DNA from: Euzebyales bacterium
GTDB lineage: Bacteria > Actinomycetota > Nitriliruptoria > Euzebyales > JAHELV01
Length of the DNA: 35,780 bases
Direction: 5' to 3'
Assembly: GCA_035461305.1 (NCBI GenBank)
Contig: DATHVN010000207.1
Span: 1 to 35,780 of the forward strand
Shown here: in pieces, positions 10,026 to 19,556 of the stretch
Position numbering within the stretch: the stretch's first letter is position 1
Layout: each line of letters opens with the position of its first letter
The notes under the pieces: model-generated
What the model saw: only the letters and a program-made list of their open reading frames with translations
What the model was told of the DNA's origin: nothing
The model's database searches: none
Position numbers and translations under genes: made by a program

Positions 10026-11645
10026 TCAGGGGCGTGCACAGGTGCTGTCGCCGACGCCGTACACGTTGATCTGGTCGTCGTTGGTGACCAGCAGGACACG
10101 CCACGAGCTGGGCGGCCGCCGCAGGTAGTCCGGGATCGGCAGGCCCTCGAGGCGGCGCCGCCGCAGCGCGATCCGCGAGCGGACCAGGGCGCCGGTGCCG
10201 AGGTCCCCGATCTCGACGAAGTCGTCGCCCTCGTTGAGGTGGCGGACCTCGCCCTCCCACACGGGCGTGCCCCAGAAGGTGCGCAGGTACATCGGCACCC
10301 AGCGCGACGACGCACGCCACTGGTCCGCGTCGACCCACAGCGTCGTGCAGGTCTGCCCGTTGGTCGCCGCCCACGCCCGAAGCTCGAGCATCTGGTTGCT
10401 GCCGGTGCGCGTGTAGCCGCCGACGTCGTCGAGGTCGTTGCCGGTCAGCGCCAGGCTCACGACGGTCAGCATGATCGCGACGACGATGGCGGCCCGTCGC
10501 CCCGAGTCACCGCCCCGGCGACGCCCCAGCGCGAGGATTGCGATCACACCCCCGACGACGAGCGGTGGCAGGACCGGCAGCCAGTAACGCAGCTTCTCGG
10601 CGCGCAGGATCCGGTTGTCGAACAGCCACGCGAACTGGATCGCGGCCATCAGCAGCCCCATCGGCACGGCCGTCCACAGCGCGAGCAGGCGCAACCCGGG
10701 GGCGCGCAACCTGATCGCTGCGGCGACCAGCACGACGAACAGCGCGATGAGGATCCAGCCGGCGCGGAACTCGACCACGGACCTGGGCGGTGCCGTCAGC
10801 ATCTCGATGTGGGTGTCCGGGATCACGCCGCGCCCGATCAGGCCCGTGCGCTGCGCCACGCGCCAGGGCTCCGAGGCAGGTTGGTTCAGCGCCGCCCAGA
10901 TCCGCGCGAAGGGATTGCCGAGGAAGACCAGGCCCCACAGCAGCTCGAACGCGAACGCACCCCCGAGCCCCGCCGCGATCCGCAGCCACCATGAGCGCGG
11001 CAGGCGCAGGACCATGATGACCAGCGCGACCACCGGGTACCAGAACACGATGAACTCACGGACCAGGTACGCCCAGCCCAGCAGTACGCCGACGCCGACC
11101 AGCACCGAGCGGTCCACGGCCCTCAGCCGGCGCGAGACGCCGGTGCGCCGCCATTGCCACAGCAGCAGCGTCACCGCCGCCATGACCAGCGTCGCGGCCG
11201 GCAGGTCGGGCAGCAGCTGGCTGGTCTCGTCGAGCACCAGCGGGTTGGCGATGACCAGCACGCCCGACATGACGCCCGCGGTGCGCGAGTCGACAAGGCG
11301 GCCGAGCCAGTAGGTGGACGCGACCAGGGCGGCACCGGTCAGGTACGGCACGCCGTAGTAGGCCGCTTCGCTGTAGCCGAACAGGCGCGTGAGGATCCAC
11401 ACGGGGATGGTCAGGCCGATGCGCAGCGCCTGATGCGCCGGCCACGTGACCTGCGGCAGGTTCGCCGCGTCGACCAGGTAGTGCAGCTGGTCGGAGACCT
11501 GAGGTGGGTGCACGAACGCGCTCTGCAGCGCGGCGTAGCACGCCACGAGCGCGACGACGATGAGCCAGTCGTGCACCACGCGGGGGTGCGCCGGCTCCTG
11601 CGGTGCCGTGCGCCGCAGGCGAAGCGGTTCGAGCAGCGTTGTCAC
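10026..11645 (-). CDS. GT39/ArnT-like membrane glycosyltransferase
   Basis: This integral membrane protein of 539 residues has about ten hydrophobic segments and the organisation of lipid-linked-sugar-dependent (GT-C) glycosyltransferases such as PMT/ArnT. The early loop VHPPQVSDQLHYL carries an Asp at the position of the catalytic acidic residue of this fold. A soluble C-terminal tail of about 110 residues follows the last membrane helix. GTG at 11645 overlaps the stop of the upstream glycosyltransferase reading frame (GTGA), so the two were translationally coupled. Together with the GT2 and LCP genes it suggests surface glycan assembly or protein glycosylation; donor and acceptor are unknown. 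Confidence 0.75.
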   Translation of the reverse strand: MTTLLEPLRLRRTAPQEPAHPRVVHDWLIVVALVACYAALQSAFVHPPQVSDQLHYLVDAANLPQVTWPAHQALRIGLTIPVWILTRLFGYSEAAYYGVPYLTGAALVASTYWLGRLVDSRTAGVMSGVLVIANPLVLDETSQLLPDLPAATLVMAAVTLLLWQWRRTGVSRRLRAVDRSVLVGVGVLLGWAYLVREFIVFWYPVVALVIMVLRLPRSWWLRIAAGLGGAFAFELLWGLVFLGNPFARIWAALNQPASEPWRVAQRTGLIGRGVIPDTHIEMLTAPPRSVVEFRAGWILIALFVVLVAAAIRLRAPGLRLLALWTAVPMGLLMAAIQFAWLFDNRILRAEKLRYWLPVLPPLVVGGVIAILALGRRRGGDSGRRAAIVVAIMLTVVSLALTGNDLDDVGGYTRTGSNQMLELRAWAATNGQTCTTLWVDADQWRASSRWVPMYLRTFWGTPVWEGEVRHLNEGDDFVEIGDLGTGALVRSRIALRRRRLEGLPIPDYLRRPPSSWRVLLVTNDDQINVYGVGDSTCARP

Positions 11646-12481
11646 GGCGCGGCCCGCCCACCCAGGACGAGGCCGGCCCACGCGCCGACGACCGGCTCCA
11701 GCGGGGAGTGCCGGCAGACGTCGGCCTGTGCGAGCCGGCGCTCGGTGTCGCAGTCCGTCGATGCGACGCGCTCCGCGGCGTCCGCGGCGTCGCCGCGCAG
11801 CCACCGCTGCCCGTACACGCCCGCGGCGGTCTCCCGCGGCGAGATCGCCGGCACGGCACCCGACGCCATGCCCTCTGCCGGCGCCGGGTGGAACGACTCG
11901 TCGTCACACCACACGGCGTTGCCGACCGCCCACTCGCAGATCACGACGTGGGCCCGTTCCGAGCGCACCTTGCTGACCACCTCGTCGTGACGGGCGTGGC
12001 CCTGCCAGTCGTCGAGACGAGCGTGGTCAGCGCTGCGCACCGCAGGTGGTCGCTGGCCTCGGCGAGCGTGGTCAGCTCGAAGCGATCCGCCGTCACGGCC
12101 GCCGGATCCTGCTCGATGTCGGTCAGGCACACCGACCGGCGACCGGCCAGCTGCGGTCGCCGCGCGGCCTGCCGTGCGAGCGCGTACCCCCGCAGCACGA
12201 GCAGGTCGAACGGTTCGCCGCGGTAGAGGCGCTCGAGCTCGTCGCATGCCTGCGCGGGTGCGTGCGACCGCCCGGTCGTGGCGCCGACGAGGCGCAGGCG
12301 GGATGGCGCCGCGAGCTCGGTCGTCACGAGATCGCGGCGCTCGGGAGCCTTGCGCAGCACAGTCAGGCGGGCGCGCTCGTGGGGCGTGCAGGACCTGGGC
12401 GAGGGAGGCGAGCCAGATCGCGGAGCCGTCGATGAGGTTGACGTTGACGTCCCCGTACAGCGCGATCCTGATCGGCCGCAC
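11642..12481 (-). pseudogene. glycosyltransferase (GT4-like), disrupted by two frameshifts
   Basis: The start is GTG 12481, preceded by GGGAGG. The first frame gives IALYGDVNVNLIDGSAIWLASLAQVLHA. The protein then continues one frame over (RLTVLRKAPERRDLVTT, then YALARQAARRPQLAGR and LTDIEQDPAAVTADRFELTTLAEASDHL), and returns to the first frame for VVSKVRSERAHVV and PAEGMASGAVPAISP, the donor-binding end of a GT4 enzyme. The shifts map near the four-base run at 12381-12384 and near 12005-12020, and they are compensating. The joined product would be about 280 residues, short for GT4, and the middle of the Rossmann region seems missing, so an internal deletion is likely as well. The stop overlaps the next gene's GTG. 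Sequencing error cannot be excluded for the single-base shifts. Confidence 0.65.
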
Positions 12482-12596
12482 GCATCCTCCCTGGCCCGCT
12501 GTGCCGTCAGCGCGATCATCCCCGCGCAGTGTTCCATAGGAAGGTGGGTGACACAGCGGTGGTGCGCCCGCCGCGCAGCGAATCGCCTCCGTTAGG

Positions 12597-13682
12597 TCAT
12601 TGCCCATCGTGTGGTGCGTATCGGGAGATAGCCTCGGTCCGCGAACCGAGTTGTCGGGGGCTCGTAAGAAAGCCCACGCCCCACGCACCATGCATGGTCA
12701 CAAACACTGCAGGCAACCTTGCCGTCACGTTCAGTGGTAGCGTCCGACCGACCACCGCGGTCGCGAGCAGCACGCCGCAGCCGTAGCCGACCGCGGGCAG
12801 CCACCCCCACGGGCGGCCCGCCAGTGCCACGACCGTCCCCGCCGCGCAGGCGACGCCGGTGGCCGGCGCCACGACCTGGCGTGACCGCAGCGACCCGGGA
12901 TGCCGGCGCGCCACCACACGACGCCAGCGTCCGTACTCGAAGTACTGCCGCGAGAGCGCGCGCAGCGATCCACGTGGCCGGTACCGCACCCGCAGCTCCG
13001 GCGAGAACCACACGGTCCCGCCGGTCTGGCGGATGCGCACGTTCAGCTCGCTGTCCTGGGTGCGTACGAGCGTCTCGTCGAAGCCGCCCACACGTTCGAG
13101 CGCCGACCGACGGAACACGCCCAGGTAGACCGTGTCGACCGCCCCGGCCGGACCACCGTAGTGGAACCGCGCGTCGCCGGTGCCGAAGCGAGACGACATT
13201 GCCGCCGCGACCGCCTGCTCGAACGGCGTCACACCCTCGGCCGCCATGATCCCGCCGACGTTGTCGGCGCCGGTCTCGACGAGCAGCTCCACCGCTCGCC
13301 GCAGGTAGCCGGGCGGCAGCACCGCATGTCCGTCGACGCGCGCCACGACCGTGCCCGACGACGCCGCGATCGCGGCGTTGAGCCCGGCGGCGGTCAGGCC
13401 CGAGGGGTTGTCGACGGCCGCGACGCGCGCATCACGGCCGAGCTCGGCGAGGATCTCGCCGGTGCCGTCCTGTGAGGGTCCCAGCGCCACCGTGAGGTCG
13501 AGCCGACCCGGGTACTGCTGGGCCAGCACCGAGCCAACCGCGTGCTGCAGGTGGCGGGCCTCGTTGCGCACCGCCATCACGACGGACACGTGCGGCCATG
13601 CACCGTCGCCGGCGCCGGCCGCCGACCGTCCCGCGATCTCGTCGTCGCGCGGCGGCGTCATCGGCTCGCGCGCGGCCGGCAT
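12597..13682 (-). CDS. ExoA-like family 2 glycosyltransferase
   Basis: This 361-residue GT-A fold enzyme transfers a sugar from an NDP-sugar to a growing polysaccharide. The N-terminal segment PHVSVVMAVRNE begins the nucleotide-binding fold, and RVDGHA around Asp117 is the metal-binding (DxD-like) motif. GGFDETLVRTQDSELNVRIRQTGG contains the acceptor and catalytic-base region typical of succinoglycan-type ExoA proteins. Two or three hydrophobic segments near the C-terminus (residues about 270-340) probably anchor it in the membrane. ATG 13682 has GAGG 5 bases upstream; the longer open frame upstream is low-complexity arginine-rich sequence. It lies between the LCP gene and the broken GT4-like gene on the same strand. 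Confidence 0.88.
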   Translation of the reverse strand: MPAAREPMTPPRDDEIAGRSAAGAGDGAWPHVSVVMAVRNEARHLQHAVGSVLAQQYPGRLDLTVALGPSQDGTGEILAELGRDARVAAVDNPSGLTAAGLNAAIAASSGTVVARVDGHAVLPPGYLRRAVELLVETGADNVGGIMAAEGVTPFEQAVAAAMSSRFGTGDARFHYGGPAGAVDTVYLGVFRRSALERVGGFDETLVRTQDSELNVRIRQTGGTVWFSPELRVRYRPRGSLRALSRQYFEYGRWRRVVARRHPGSLRSRQVVAPATGVACAAGTVVALAGRPWGWLPAVGYGCGVLLATAVVGRTLPLNVTARLPAVFVTMHGAWGVGFLTSPRQLGSRTEAISRYAPHDGQ

Positions 13683-14031
13683 GGTGTCCTCGTCTGCATG
13701 TGTGTGTCGGATCTGCGTGGGCCCCACCGCTCGCTGACGCTCGGCTCGGGGCAACCCCCGGAGGGGTGCACTGGCCCTCAATCTAGCGATGGCGGTCGTG
13801 CGGGTCGCCACGACCCTTGGACGTGACGACCCGCGACCGCGCGCCCTGCCGCGCCAGGCGGGACTGCCCCTTCGGGCCCCAGAGCGCCTAGGGCACGGCG
13901 ACCAGGACAGCCGCGCCCGGCCCGCACGGCGCGGTGAACGACGACACCGGGCTCGTGTCGGGCGCGAGCCGCAACGCCGCGAGCGGGGATGCAGATGCGA
14001 CCGAATGCCGGCCGGGACCGGGAGCCAGACC
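13683..14031. other. 349-base intergenic region with two hairpins
   Basis: No convincing gene was found between the LCP stop and the GT2 start. The stretch holds a long imperfect dyad, GCGGTCGTGCGGGTCG (13792-13807) against CGACCCGCGACCGC (13827-13840), and a smaller hairpin at 13751-13769 (GCAACCCC against GGGGTGC). On the minus strand both lie downstream of the LCP gene and upstream of the GT2 gene. They could act as a terminator or as part of the GT2 leader. A short minus-strand frame ending about 13890 looks faintly protein-like but has no start. Confidence 0.4.
13792..13840 (-). terminator. dyad downstream of the LCP gene
   Basis: The arms of 16 and 14 bases pair with a 2-base bulge around a 19-base loop. 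It is about 190 bases past the LCP stop and has no T-run, so this is a weak call; a structured GT2 leader is the alternative. Confidence 0.3.
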
Positions 14032-15597
14032 CTAGCACTTGCCCTGGTCGTCGGGGTCGGCGTTGATGTACTCCGGGCGGGGCGGAACCTTCTTCTGTCG
14101 TGCCGGCTCGGACTGCTCGACACCGGCGACGTCGATCAGGTCGGGGTCGACATCGCGGTTGAGGATGACCGACACCGCGTCGACCGACTCGTCGAGCTCG
14201 AGGACCGCGTCGGGGAAGGCCGCGACCTTCAGTGACTGGGCCTCCGTGAGCCTGCCGGGCGGGTAGGCGATGACCACACCGTCGGGCTCGGGGCGGACGG
14301 TGTCGGTCGCGGTCCTGATCGCGACGCCCGCGTTGGCCAGCACGTCGGCGGTGTTCGTCGCGAGCCCCGTGACGTTCGACGCGTTGAGCATTGACACCGG
14401 CGCCAGCTCGTCGGCGGGGATCTTCGGCTCCGGGTCGGGCGAAGCCGACTCGGTCGGCTCGTCCGCCGACGCCTCCCCCAGGTATTGCGCGAGCGTGCCC
14501 TGCTTGAAGGCGCGCAGCAGGTCCTCGGTGCCGCTCCTGACCGGGATCTCGTAGAAGACGCCGGTCGAGCTGTCGGTGACAGTTGGGATCGTCCCGAGCG
14601 TGATGTCGTCGGACTCGACGCTGCGCAAGGTCAGCGCGAACTCCCGCATCGTGCCGACGCCCAGGCTGTCGTCGACCGTCAGCAGCTCGCCGATGCTGTC
14701 GACCAGCTGGAAGAGCCGGACCGGGTTGGCGAGCACGCTCAAGCTCGTGGCGCGGTCCGCGAGCTCCTTGAGGAAGCGCTGCTGGCGCGCGATGCGGCCG
14801 AAGTCGCTGTCGACGCGCGTGCGCACGAAGCCGAGGGCGTTGCGGCCATCGAGCTCGACGCAGCCCTTGGGCAGGTCGACGTGCGCCTTGGGGTCTGTCA
14901 TCGGCTTCTCGAGGTACATCGGCACGCCGCCGACGGCGTCGACGATCTTGACGAAGCCCTCGAAGTTGACCTGGACGTAGTGGTCGATCCGGATGCCCGC
15001 GACGTCGCGGACGGTCTCGACCAGGCAGTCCGCGCCCCCGTTGTACCAGGCGGCGTTGATGCGCTGGCGCGAGCCGTCGCAGATCGTCACGAGCAGGTCG
15101 CGGGGAAAGTTGATCCCGGTGATCTTGTTGCCCTGTGGGTCGATGCGCAGGACCATGATCGTGTCGGTGCGGTGTCCCTCGCGGTCACCGGTGCCGAGGT
15201 CCCGGAACTGCTTGCTCAGGTCGTCGCCGGAGTCGTCGCCGACCACGAGCACCGTCTGGGCCTTACTGAGGCCCTGCGGCTCGGACGCGCCCTCGGACAC
15301 CGGCGGTTGACCGAGGGTGTCCAGGGCGATCCTGGTGCCCATCAGCTCGTGGCGCCCCTGCCAGACGAGCGCGCCGACGGCGAGCGCGACGCCGACCGCG
15401 AAGCACAGGACGACGGTGACCACGCGCCGCAGGATCGCCCCGATGCGACGTCGACGAGGCGGTGGGCCGGCCGCAGGCAGCCACCCACCGTCACGTCGCA
15501 TGTCAAAGAAGTCGGACAGCCCTTCGCCTTCCGTCCGGGGACCGTCCATGGGAGGTCCGGCCGCCCCCGGGCCCGCCCGACCGGACGGGATCGTCAC
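14032..15597 (-). CDS. LCP (LytR-CpsA-Psr) family glycopolymer ligase
   Basis: This membrane-anchored enzyme of 521 residues should attach lipid-linked glycopolymers (teichoic-acid-like or arabinogalactan-like) to peptidoglycan on the outer face of the membrane. A short cytoplasmic arginine-rich region precedes one transmembrane helix (VVTVVLCFAVGVALAVGALV). The LCP domain follows, with RTDTIMVLRIDP, NFPRDLLV, DHYVQVNFEGFVKIVDAVGG and the Arg-rich FVRTRVDSDFGRIARQQRFL. An Asp/Glu/Pro linker leads to a LytR_C domain (SMLNASNVTGLA...). GTG 15597 is chosen because TAGCTT lies 7 bases upstream, a leaderless promoter; ATG 15549 is an alternative start without a clear ribosome site. It is divergent from the TIGR03089 gene. 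Confidence 0.9.
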   Translation of the reverse strand: MTIPSGRAGPGAAGPPMDGPRTEGEGLSDFFDMRRDGGWLPAAGPPPRRRRIGAILRRVVTVVLCFAVGVALAVGALVWQGRHELMGTRIALDTLGQPPVSEGASEPQGLSKAQTVLVVGDDSGDDLSKQFRDLGTGDREGHRTDTIMVLRIDPQGNKITGINFPRDLLVTICDGSRQRINAAWYNGGADCLVETVRDVAGIRIDHYVQVNFEGFVKIVDAVGGVPMYLEKPMTDPKAHVDLPKGCVELDGRNALGFVRTRVDSDFGRIARQQRFLKELADRATSLSVLANPVRLFQLVDSIGELLTVDDSLGVGTMREFALTLRSVESDDITLGTIPTVTDSSTGVFYEIPVRSGTEDLLRAFKQGTLAQYLGEASADEPTESASPDPEPKIPADELAPVSMLNASNVTGLATNTADVLANAGVAIRTATDTVRPEPDGVVIAYPPGRLTEAQSLKVAAFPDAVLELDESVDAVSVILNRDVDPDLIDVAGVEQSEPARQKKVPPRPEYINADPDDQGKC

Positions 15598-15604
15598 TGG
15601 TAGG

Positions 15605-15610
15605 AAGCTA
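15605..15610 (-). promoter_or_regulatory. -10 box of the LCP gene
   Basis: TAGCTT on the minus strand is 7 bases before GTG 15597. It decides the choice of that start over the internal ATG at 15549. The site lies in the 44-base gap between divergent genes. Confidence 0.4.
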
Positions 15611-15641
15611 GCACGTCCCAACCAGCACCAAGGGGAGACAC

Positions 15642-16445
15642 ATGGACCATTCACCCACCACCACGCTGGCCGACGTCATCCGAACAGAGACCCGCGAGCG
15701 CCAGGACCGTCCGTTGTTGACCGTCTACGACGACACGGTCGGCGCGCGCACGGAGCTGTCCTACGCGACGGCCGACAACTGGGCGGCCAAATCGGCCAAC
15801 CTGCTGGTCGAGGGGCTCGACCTTGGCGCCGGCACCATCGTCGCGCTGGACCTCGACGGGCACTGGACCGCGGGTGTATTGACCCTGGCCTGCTGGAAGG
15901 CGGGCATCGCCGTCACCGGCCATGATGCCGCCACGACCGCCGACGTCGTGTGCTGTCACACGTCGCGGCTGGCGGCGCATCCGTCCGGACCGCTGCTCGT
16001 CGTGGGCGACGGACTGCGCGCCGAGCCGTTGGAGCCCATCGCGCCACGCGGCGACATCGTTCTGCTCGGCGAGGACGTCCACGCGTTCGCCGACGACCAC
16101 GACGGCCCGGACGTGCGAGCCACGACGCCGGCGCTGGTGACCGCGACGGCGACGCTTGATCACGCCGCGGTGCTCGAGCGCGCGGCGGCGTGGCGGGACG
16201 CTGTGGGCGGCGGCACGCGCGTCGGGCTGGCGGGCGCGCTCGACGGCGTCGTAGGCCAGCTGCTGCTGGCCGGCGTCGTGACGGCCGGCGGCAGTGTGGT
16301 CGCCGATCGCCCGGTCCCCGACAGGCCGCGCTGGCAACGGTGGGCGACCGAGCGGGTCACTGTTGCGGCCGGCGCACCCGCGGCGCTGGCCGACGCCCCG
16401 GCCGGGGTGGCCACGATCGCGCTCGAGGCCATGGACGGTGTCTGA
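15642..16445 (+). CDS. TIGR03089 family protein (AMP-binding-like)
   Basis: This protein of 267 residues matches the actinobacterial TIGR03089 family, which resembles the N-terminal part of acyl-CoA synthetases/AMP-binding enzymes but lacks the C-terminal domain. Recognisable parts are the opening LADVIRTETRERQDRPLLTVYDD, the WAAKSANLLVEGLDLGAG segment and the GTIVALDLDGHWTAGVLTLACWKAGI helix-strand. The adenylation P-loop and catalytic lysine are not evident, so it is probably not an active ligase. The ribosome site AAGGGGAG lies just before ATG 15642. Members are often found next to LCP-family genes, as here. Function unknown. Confidence 0.85.
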   Translation: MDHSPTTTLADVIRTETRERQDRPLLTVYDDTVGARTELSYATADNWAAKSANLLVEGLDLGAGTIVALDLDGHWTAGVLTLACWKAGIAVTGHDAATTADVVCCHTSRLAAHPSGPLLVVGDGLRAEPLEPIAPRGDIVLLGEDVHAFADDHDGPDVRATTPALVTATATLDHAAVLERAAAWRDAVGGGTRVGLAGALDGVVGQLLLAGVVTAGGSVVADRPVPDRPRWQRWATERVTVAAGAPAALADAPAGVATIALEAMDGV

Positions 16446-16468
16446 CCGCGGCGCACGGGACGGCCGGG

Positions 16469-16987
16469 TCAGGGCATCGCCGCATCGTGGGGAGCCTGCT
16501 GCCCGTGTGCGTTGAGCCGGCGGAGCCGCTCGGAGCGCAGCTCCCTGCGGATGCGCGCGTGCTCCTGGCGCCTGCGGTCCTCGTCGGTCTCAGGGTGCAG
16601 CGCGGGTACCGCCGTCGACCGCCCGTCGTCGTCGAGCGCGACCATCAACAGGTAGGCGCTGGTCGTGTGCCGGCGGTCGCCGCCGCGCCACGACTCGGCC
16701 TCGACGCGCACACCCACCTCAAGCGACGACCGGCCGACGCCGTTGACCCGCGCCATGACGATCAGGACGTCGCCGACGTCGACCGGCTCGAGGAACGACA
16801 GGCCGTCGATCGCGGCGGTCACGCACACCTTGCCGCTGTGGCGCGCAGCGGCGATGCCGGCGGCCGAGTCGACCGCCCGCATGACCACGCCGCCGTGGAC
16901 CTTGCCGAGCTGGTTCGAGTCGGTGACCTCCATGGTCCGCGCCAGGACGACCTCGCTGGCCCGCGGTGTCCTCGTCGGCCGCGTCAC
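16469..16987 (-). CDS. acyl-CoA thioesterase, hotdog fold
   Basis: This 172-residue protein of the BACH/YciA-type thioesterase group should hydrolyse acyl-CoA to free acid and CoA in the cytoplasm. The hotdog catalytic signature is visible: Asn25, then [12 protein letters not shown] with His31 and Asp40. A charged tail rich in Arg and Glu follows the single hotdog domain. GTG 16987 overlaps the stop of the acyl-CoA dehydrogenase gene (GTGA), indicating coupled translation and a shared role in acyl-CoA turnover. It converges on the TIGR03089 gene with a 23-base gap, in which no terminator is evident. Confidence 0.9.
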   Translation of the reverse strand: MTRPTRTPRASEVVLARTMEVTDSNQLGKVHGGVVMRAVDSAAGIAAARHSGKVCVTAAIDGLSFLEPVDVGDVLIVMARVNGVGRSSLEVGVRVEAESWRGGDRRHTTSAYLLMVALDDDGRSTAVPALHPETDEDRRRQEHARIRRELRSERLRRLNAHGQQAPHDAAMP

Positions 16988-18138
16988 GACAGGCGGCCCA
17001 GCAGCTGGCGTGCGATCACGACTCGTTGGATCTCCTGTGTGCCCTCGTAGATCTGTGTGATCTTGGCGTCCCGCATGAAGCGCTCCACGGGATAGTCCTT
17101 CGTGTAGCCGTAGCCACCGTGCAGCTGAACGGCGTCGGTCGTGACCCTCATCGCGACGTCGCCTGCCTTGAGCTTGGCCATCGAGCTGTACAGCGTGAGG
17201 TCGTCGTCGCCGCGGTCCGCCTTCGCCGCGGCCGAGTAGACAAGCTGTCGCGCCGCCGAGGTCTCGGTGACCATGTCGGCCACTATGAACTGCACCCCCT
17301 GGAACGCGCCGACCGGCCTGCCGAACTGCCGCCGTTCGGCCACGTACGCGGTCGCTGCGTCGATCGCACCCTGCGCGATGCCGACAGCCTGGGCACCCAC
17401 CACCAGGCGCGTGTGGTCGAACGCCTGCATGGCGTACGTGAACCCGCGGTCCTGCTCGCCGAGGAGGCGGTCGGCGGGGATCCGGCAGTCGTCGAAGTGC
17501 ACCTGGCAGGTCGGCGAGCCCTTGATGCCCAGCTTGTCCTCGGCCTTGCCGACCGAGAAGCCGGGGTCGTCGTGGCGCACATAGAAGGCGCTGACGCCGC
17601 GCGCGCCCGCGTCGGGGTCGGTCTTGGCGAGCACGGCGAAGGCCGACGACGCGCTGGCCATCGAGATCCACGTCTTCGTGCCGGACAGTACCCACTCGTC
17701 GCCGTCCCGCACGGCGCTGGTGCGCATCGCCGCCGGGTCGGAGCCGGCCTCGGCCTCAGAGATGCAGTACGAGATCAGGTCCTCACCCGACGCGATCGCG
17801 GGGAACCAGCGCTTCTTCTGCTCGTGGCTGGCCGCCATCAGCAGCGGCATGCTGCCCAGCTTCTGGACCAGAGGGATCACCGAGGACGAGGCACACACGC
17901 GTGCGATCTCCTCGACCATCAGGCAGAACGTCAGCGTGTCGGCGCCCGACCCCCCGTACTCCTCCGGGATGTGCAACCCGAGCAGACCGTTCTCGGCGAG
18001 CGTGCGGGCCACGTCCCACGGGAACTCGCCGGTCGCATCGATCTCGGCGGCGCGTGGCGCGATCCTGTCGGTGCAGATGGCACGGACCACCTCGCGGAAC
18101 GCGAGGTGCTCCTCGGTCAGTACGAAGCCGTCAGGCAT
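16984..18138 (-). CDS. acyl-CoA dehydrogenase
   Basis: This flavoenzyme of 384 residues oxidises an acyl-CoA to the 2-enoyl-CoA, passing electrons to ETF. Family signatures include [38 protein letters not shown] and, near the end, [19 protein letters not shown], where Glu365 is the catalytic base position of short/medium- and branched-chain enzymes. The length is typical. ATG 18138 has GAGGGAAGGG about 8 bases upstream. The exact chain length cannot be read. It forms a two-gene operon with the thioesterase and is divergent from the MgtE-like gene. Confidence 0.95.
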   Translation of the reverse strand: MPDGFVLTEEHLAFREVVRAICTDRIAPRAAEIDATGEFPWDVARTLAENGLLGLHIPEEYGGSGADTLTFCLMVEEIARVCASSSVIPLVQKLGSMPLLMAASHEQKKRWFPAIASGEDLISYCISEAEAGSDPAAMRTSAVRDGDEWVLSGTKTWISMASASSAFAVLAKTDPDAGARGVSAFYVRHDDPGFSVGKAEDKLGIKGSPTCQVHFDDCRIPADRLLGEQDRGFTYAMQAFDHTRLVVGAQAVGIAQGAIDAATAYVAERRQFGRPVGAFQGVQFIVADMVTETSAARQLVYSAAAKADRGDDDLTLYSSMAKLKAGDVAMRVTTDAVQLHGGYGYTKDYPVERFMRDAKITQIYEGTQEIQRVVIARQLLGRLS

Positions 18139-18303
18139 GGTCGCCGCCCTTCCCTCGGGACTGCCCGCAGGCTACCCGTCCAGCCGGTGTCGCAGGGTCG
18201 CGAGCGACCCGCGGACGCGCGGGATGCAGGTTGCGGCGCGCCGGCGGACCGTGCGGTGGCGTGCCCCGCGCACGCGCCGCGTCCGCGACCCGAGCGGCTG
18301 GCC

Positions 18304-18309
18304 TAGACT
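18304..18309 (+). promoter_or_regulatory. -10 box of the MgtE-like operon
   Basis: TAGACT lies 8 bases before GTG 18318. No Shine-Dalgarno is present, so a leaderless start is likely. It supports GTG 18318 over the ATG at 18333. Confidence 0.4.
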
Positions 18310-18317
18310 GCGCCATC

Positions 18318-19556
18318 GTGGGCCGCCTGCGGATGCTCGGACCTGCCGTGCGTCGCATGCTGGCGCACTGGTCGAACGAGCGCGCCACCCTGCGCCAGGG
18401 AGTGACCGCCCTGACGATCTGCGTCACGGTCACCCTGTTCGCCGGCATCATCCTCGGTGCGATGGAGGGCGTGCTCGAGGAGACGCCCGGCCTGCTGGTG
18501 CTCGTGCCGTCCGCAATCGGGATGCGCGGCGCGATCTTCGGTGCGCTGGCGGCCCGGCTGGGCACGGGCATGCTGACCGGCCAGTTCACGACGAGCCTGC
18601 GCCGCGGCAGCTTCACCGCGGCCAACGTCGAGGCGGCGCTGCTGCTGTCGATGATCACGGCGGTCGCTACGGCCGCGCTGGCATGGGGGACGTCGGGGCT
18701 GTTCGGGCTCGAGACGATCGACGTACTCCAGCTGGTGATCGTGTCGTCGGTCGGCGCCGCCGTCGCCAGCGTCGTGGTGCTGGCGGTCACGCTGCTGCTC
18801 GCCCGCACTGCGCAGGCGCGCAGCTGGGACATGGATGCGATCGGCACCCCCGCGATCACGGCGACCGCCGACATCTCGACGCTGCCGGCGTTGCTGCTCG
18901 GCGTGCTGCTGCTTGGCAACCCCGCCCTCCACGTCGTGCTCGGCGGCCTCCTGCTGGGCGCCGCCGTAGGCGCACTCGTGTTGGGGTTGCGCAGCCCCAG
19001 CCAGCTGACACGCCGGGTGATGCACGAGAGCCTGCCCGTGCTCGGCTACGCGGCGCTCATGGGCGTCCTGGCGGGCACCGTGCTGGAGACACGACTGGAG
19101 ACGCTGGTCACCGACCCGGCCCTGCTCGTGGCCGTGCCGCCGTTCATCGCCTCGTCGGGGGCGCTGGGCGGCATCCTGTCGGCGCGCCTGTCGTCGCACC
19201 TGCACGTCGGCCTGATCGAGCCGGCGCGCGCGCCGGATGCGCCGGCCGCGCTGGAGGGCAGCCTGACGCTGGTGCTCGCGGTCGTGGGGTTCACCGTCGT
19301 GGGCGTGGCCACCTGGATCGGCGCGTCGGTGTTCGGCATCACTGCACCGCCCGCGTGGCAGCTCGTCGCCGGGCTGGTCAGTGGTGGGCTGCTCGCGGCG
19401 GTGCTGCTGTTCTTCGTCGGGTACTACGCCGCCACGGCGTCGTACAGGTTCGGGCTGGACCCGGACAACTCGTCGATCCCGATCGTGACGTCGAGCATGG
19501 ATTTTCTCGGAATCCTGTGCCTCGTGGTCGGTATATCTCTGGTAGGACTCGGATGA
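18318..19556 (+). CDS. MgtE/SLC41-like divalent cation transporter
   Basis: This integral membrane protein of 412 residues has two homologous halves of about 180 residues, each resembling the MgtE pore domain. Half one has LVPSAIGMRGAIFGALAARLGTGM; half two has VPPFIASSGALGGILSARLSSHL. Near the end, LDPDNSSIPIVTSSMDFLG is the SLC41/MgtE motif that contributes carboxylates to the ion path. It lacks the cytoplasmic N and CBS domains of classical MgtE. It probably moves Mg2+ or another divalent cation. The next gene encodes a PhoU-RCK_C protein 97 bases downstream, likely its regulatory subunit. Confidence 0.85.
   Translation: MGRLRMLGPAVRRMLAHWSNERATLRQGVTALTICVTVTLFAGIILGAMEGVLEETPGLLVLVPSAIGMRGAIFGALAARLGTGMLTGQFTTSLRRGSFTAANVEAALLLSMITAVATAALAWGTSGLFGLETIDVLQLVIVSSVGAAVASVVVLAVTLLLARTAQARSWDMDAIGTPAITATADISTLPALLLGVLLLGNPALHVVLGGLLLGAAVGALVLGLRSPSQLTRRVMHESLPVLGYAALMGVLAGTVLETRLETLVTDPALLVAVPPFIASSGALGGILSARLSSHLHVGLIEPARAPDAPAALEGSLTLVLAVVGFTVVGVATWIGASVFGITAPPAWQLVAGLVSGGLLAAVLLFFVGYYAATASYRFGLDPDNSSIPIVTSSMDFLGILCLVVGISLVGLG

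Noticed and set aside
9862-10374. N-terminal extension of the carboxypeptidase to 1230 residues
   Set aside because: It overlaps the end of the ArnT-like gene, and the signal peptide with its ribosome site starts at GTG 9861.
11642-12481. Programmed ribosomal frameshifting in the GT4-like gene
   Set aside because: Two opposite shifts would be needed, no slippery sequence with a pseudoknot was seen, and part of the catalytic fold appears absent.
13778-14038. 86-codon minus-strand frame between the LCP and GT2 genes
   Set aside because: It has biased Arg/Gly/Pro composition, overlaps the LCP end, and a neighbouring frame looks equally plausible, so neither is supported.
14996-15310. Plus-strand small frames within the LCP gene
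   Set aside because: They are antisense to conserved LCP motifs and have no ribosome sites.
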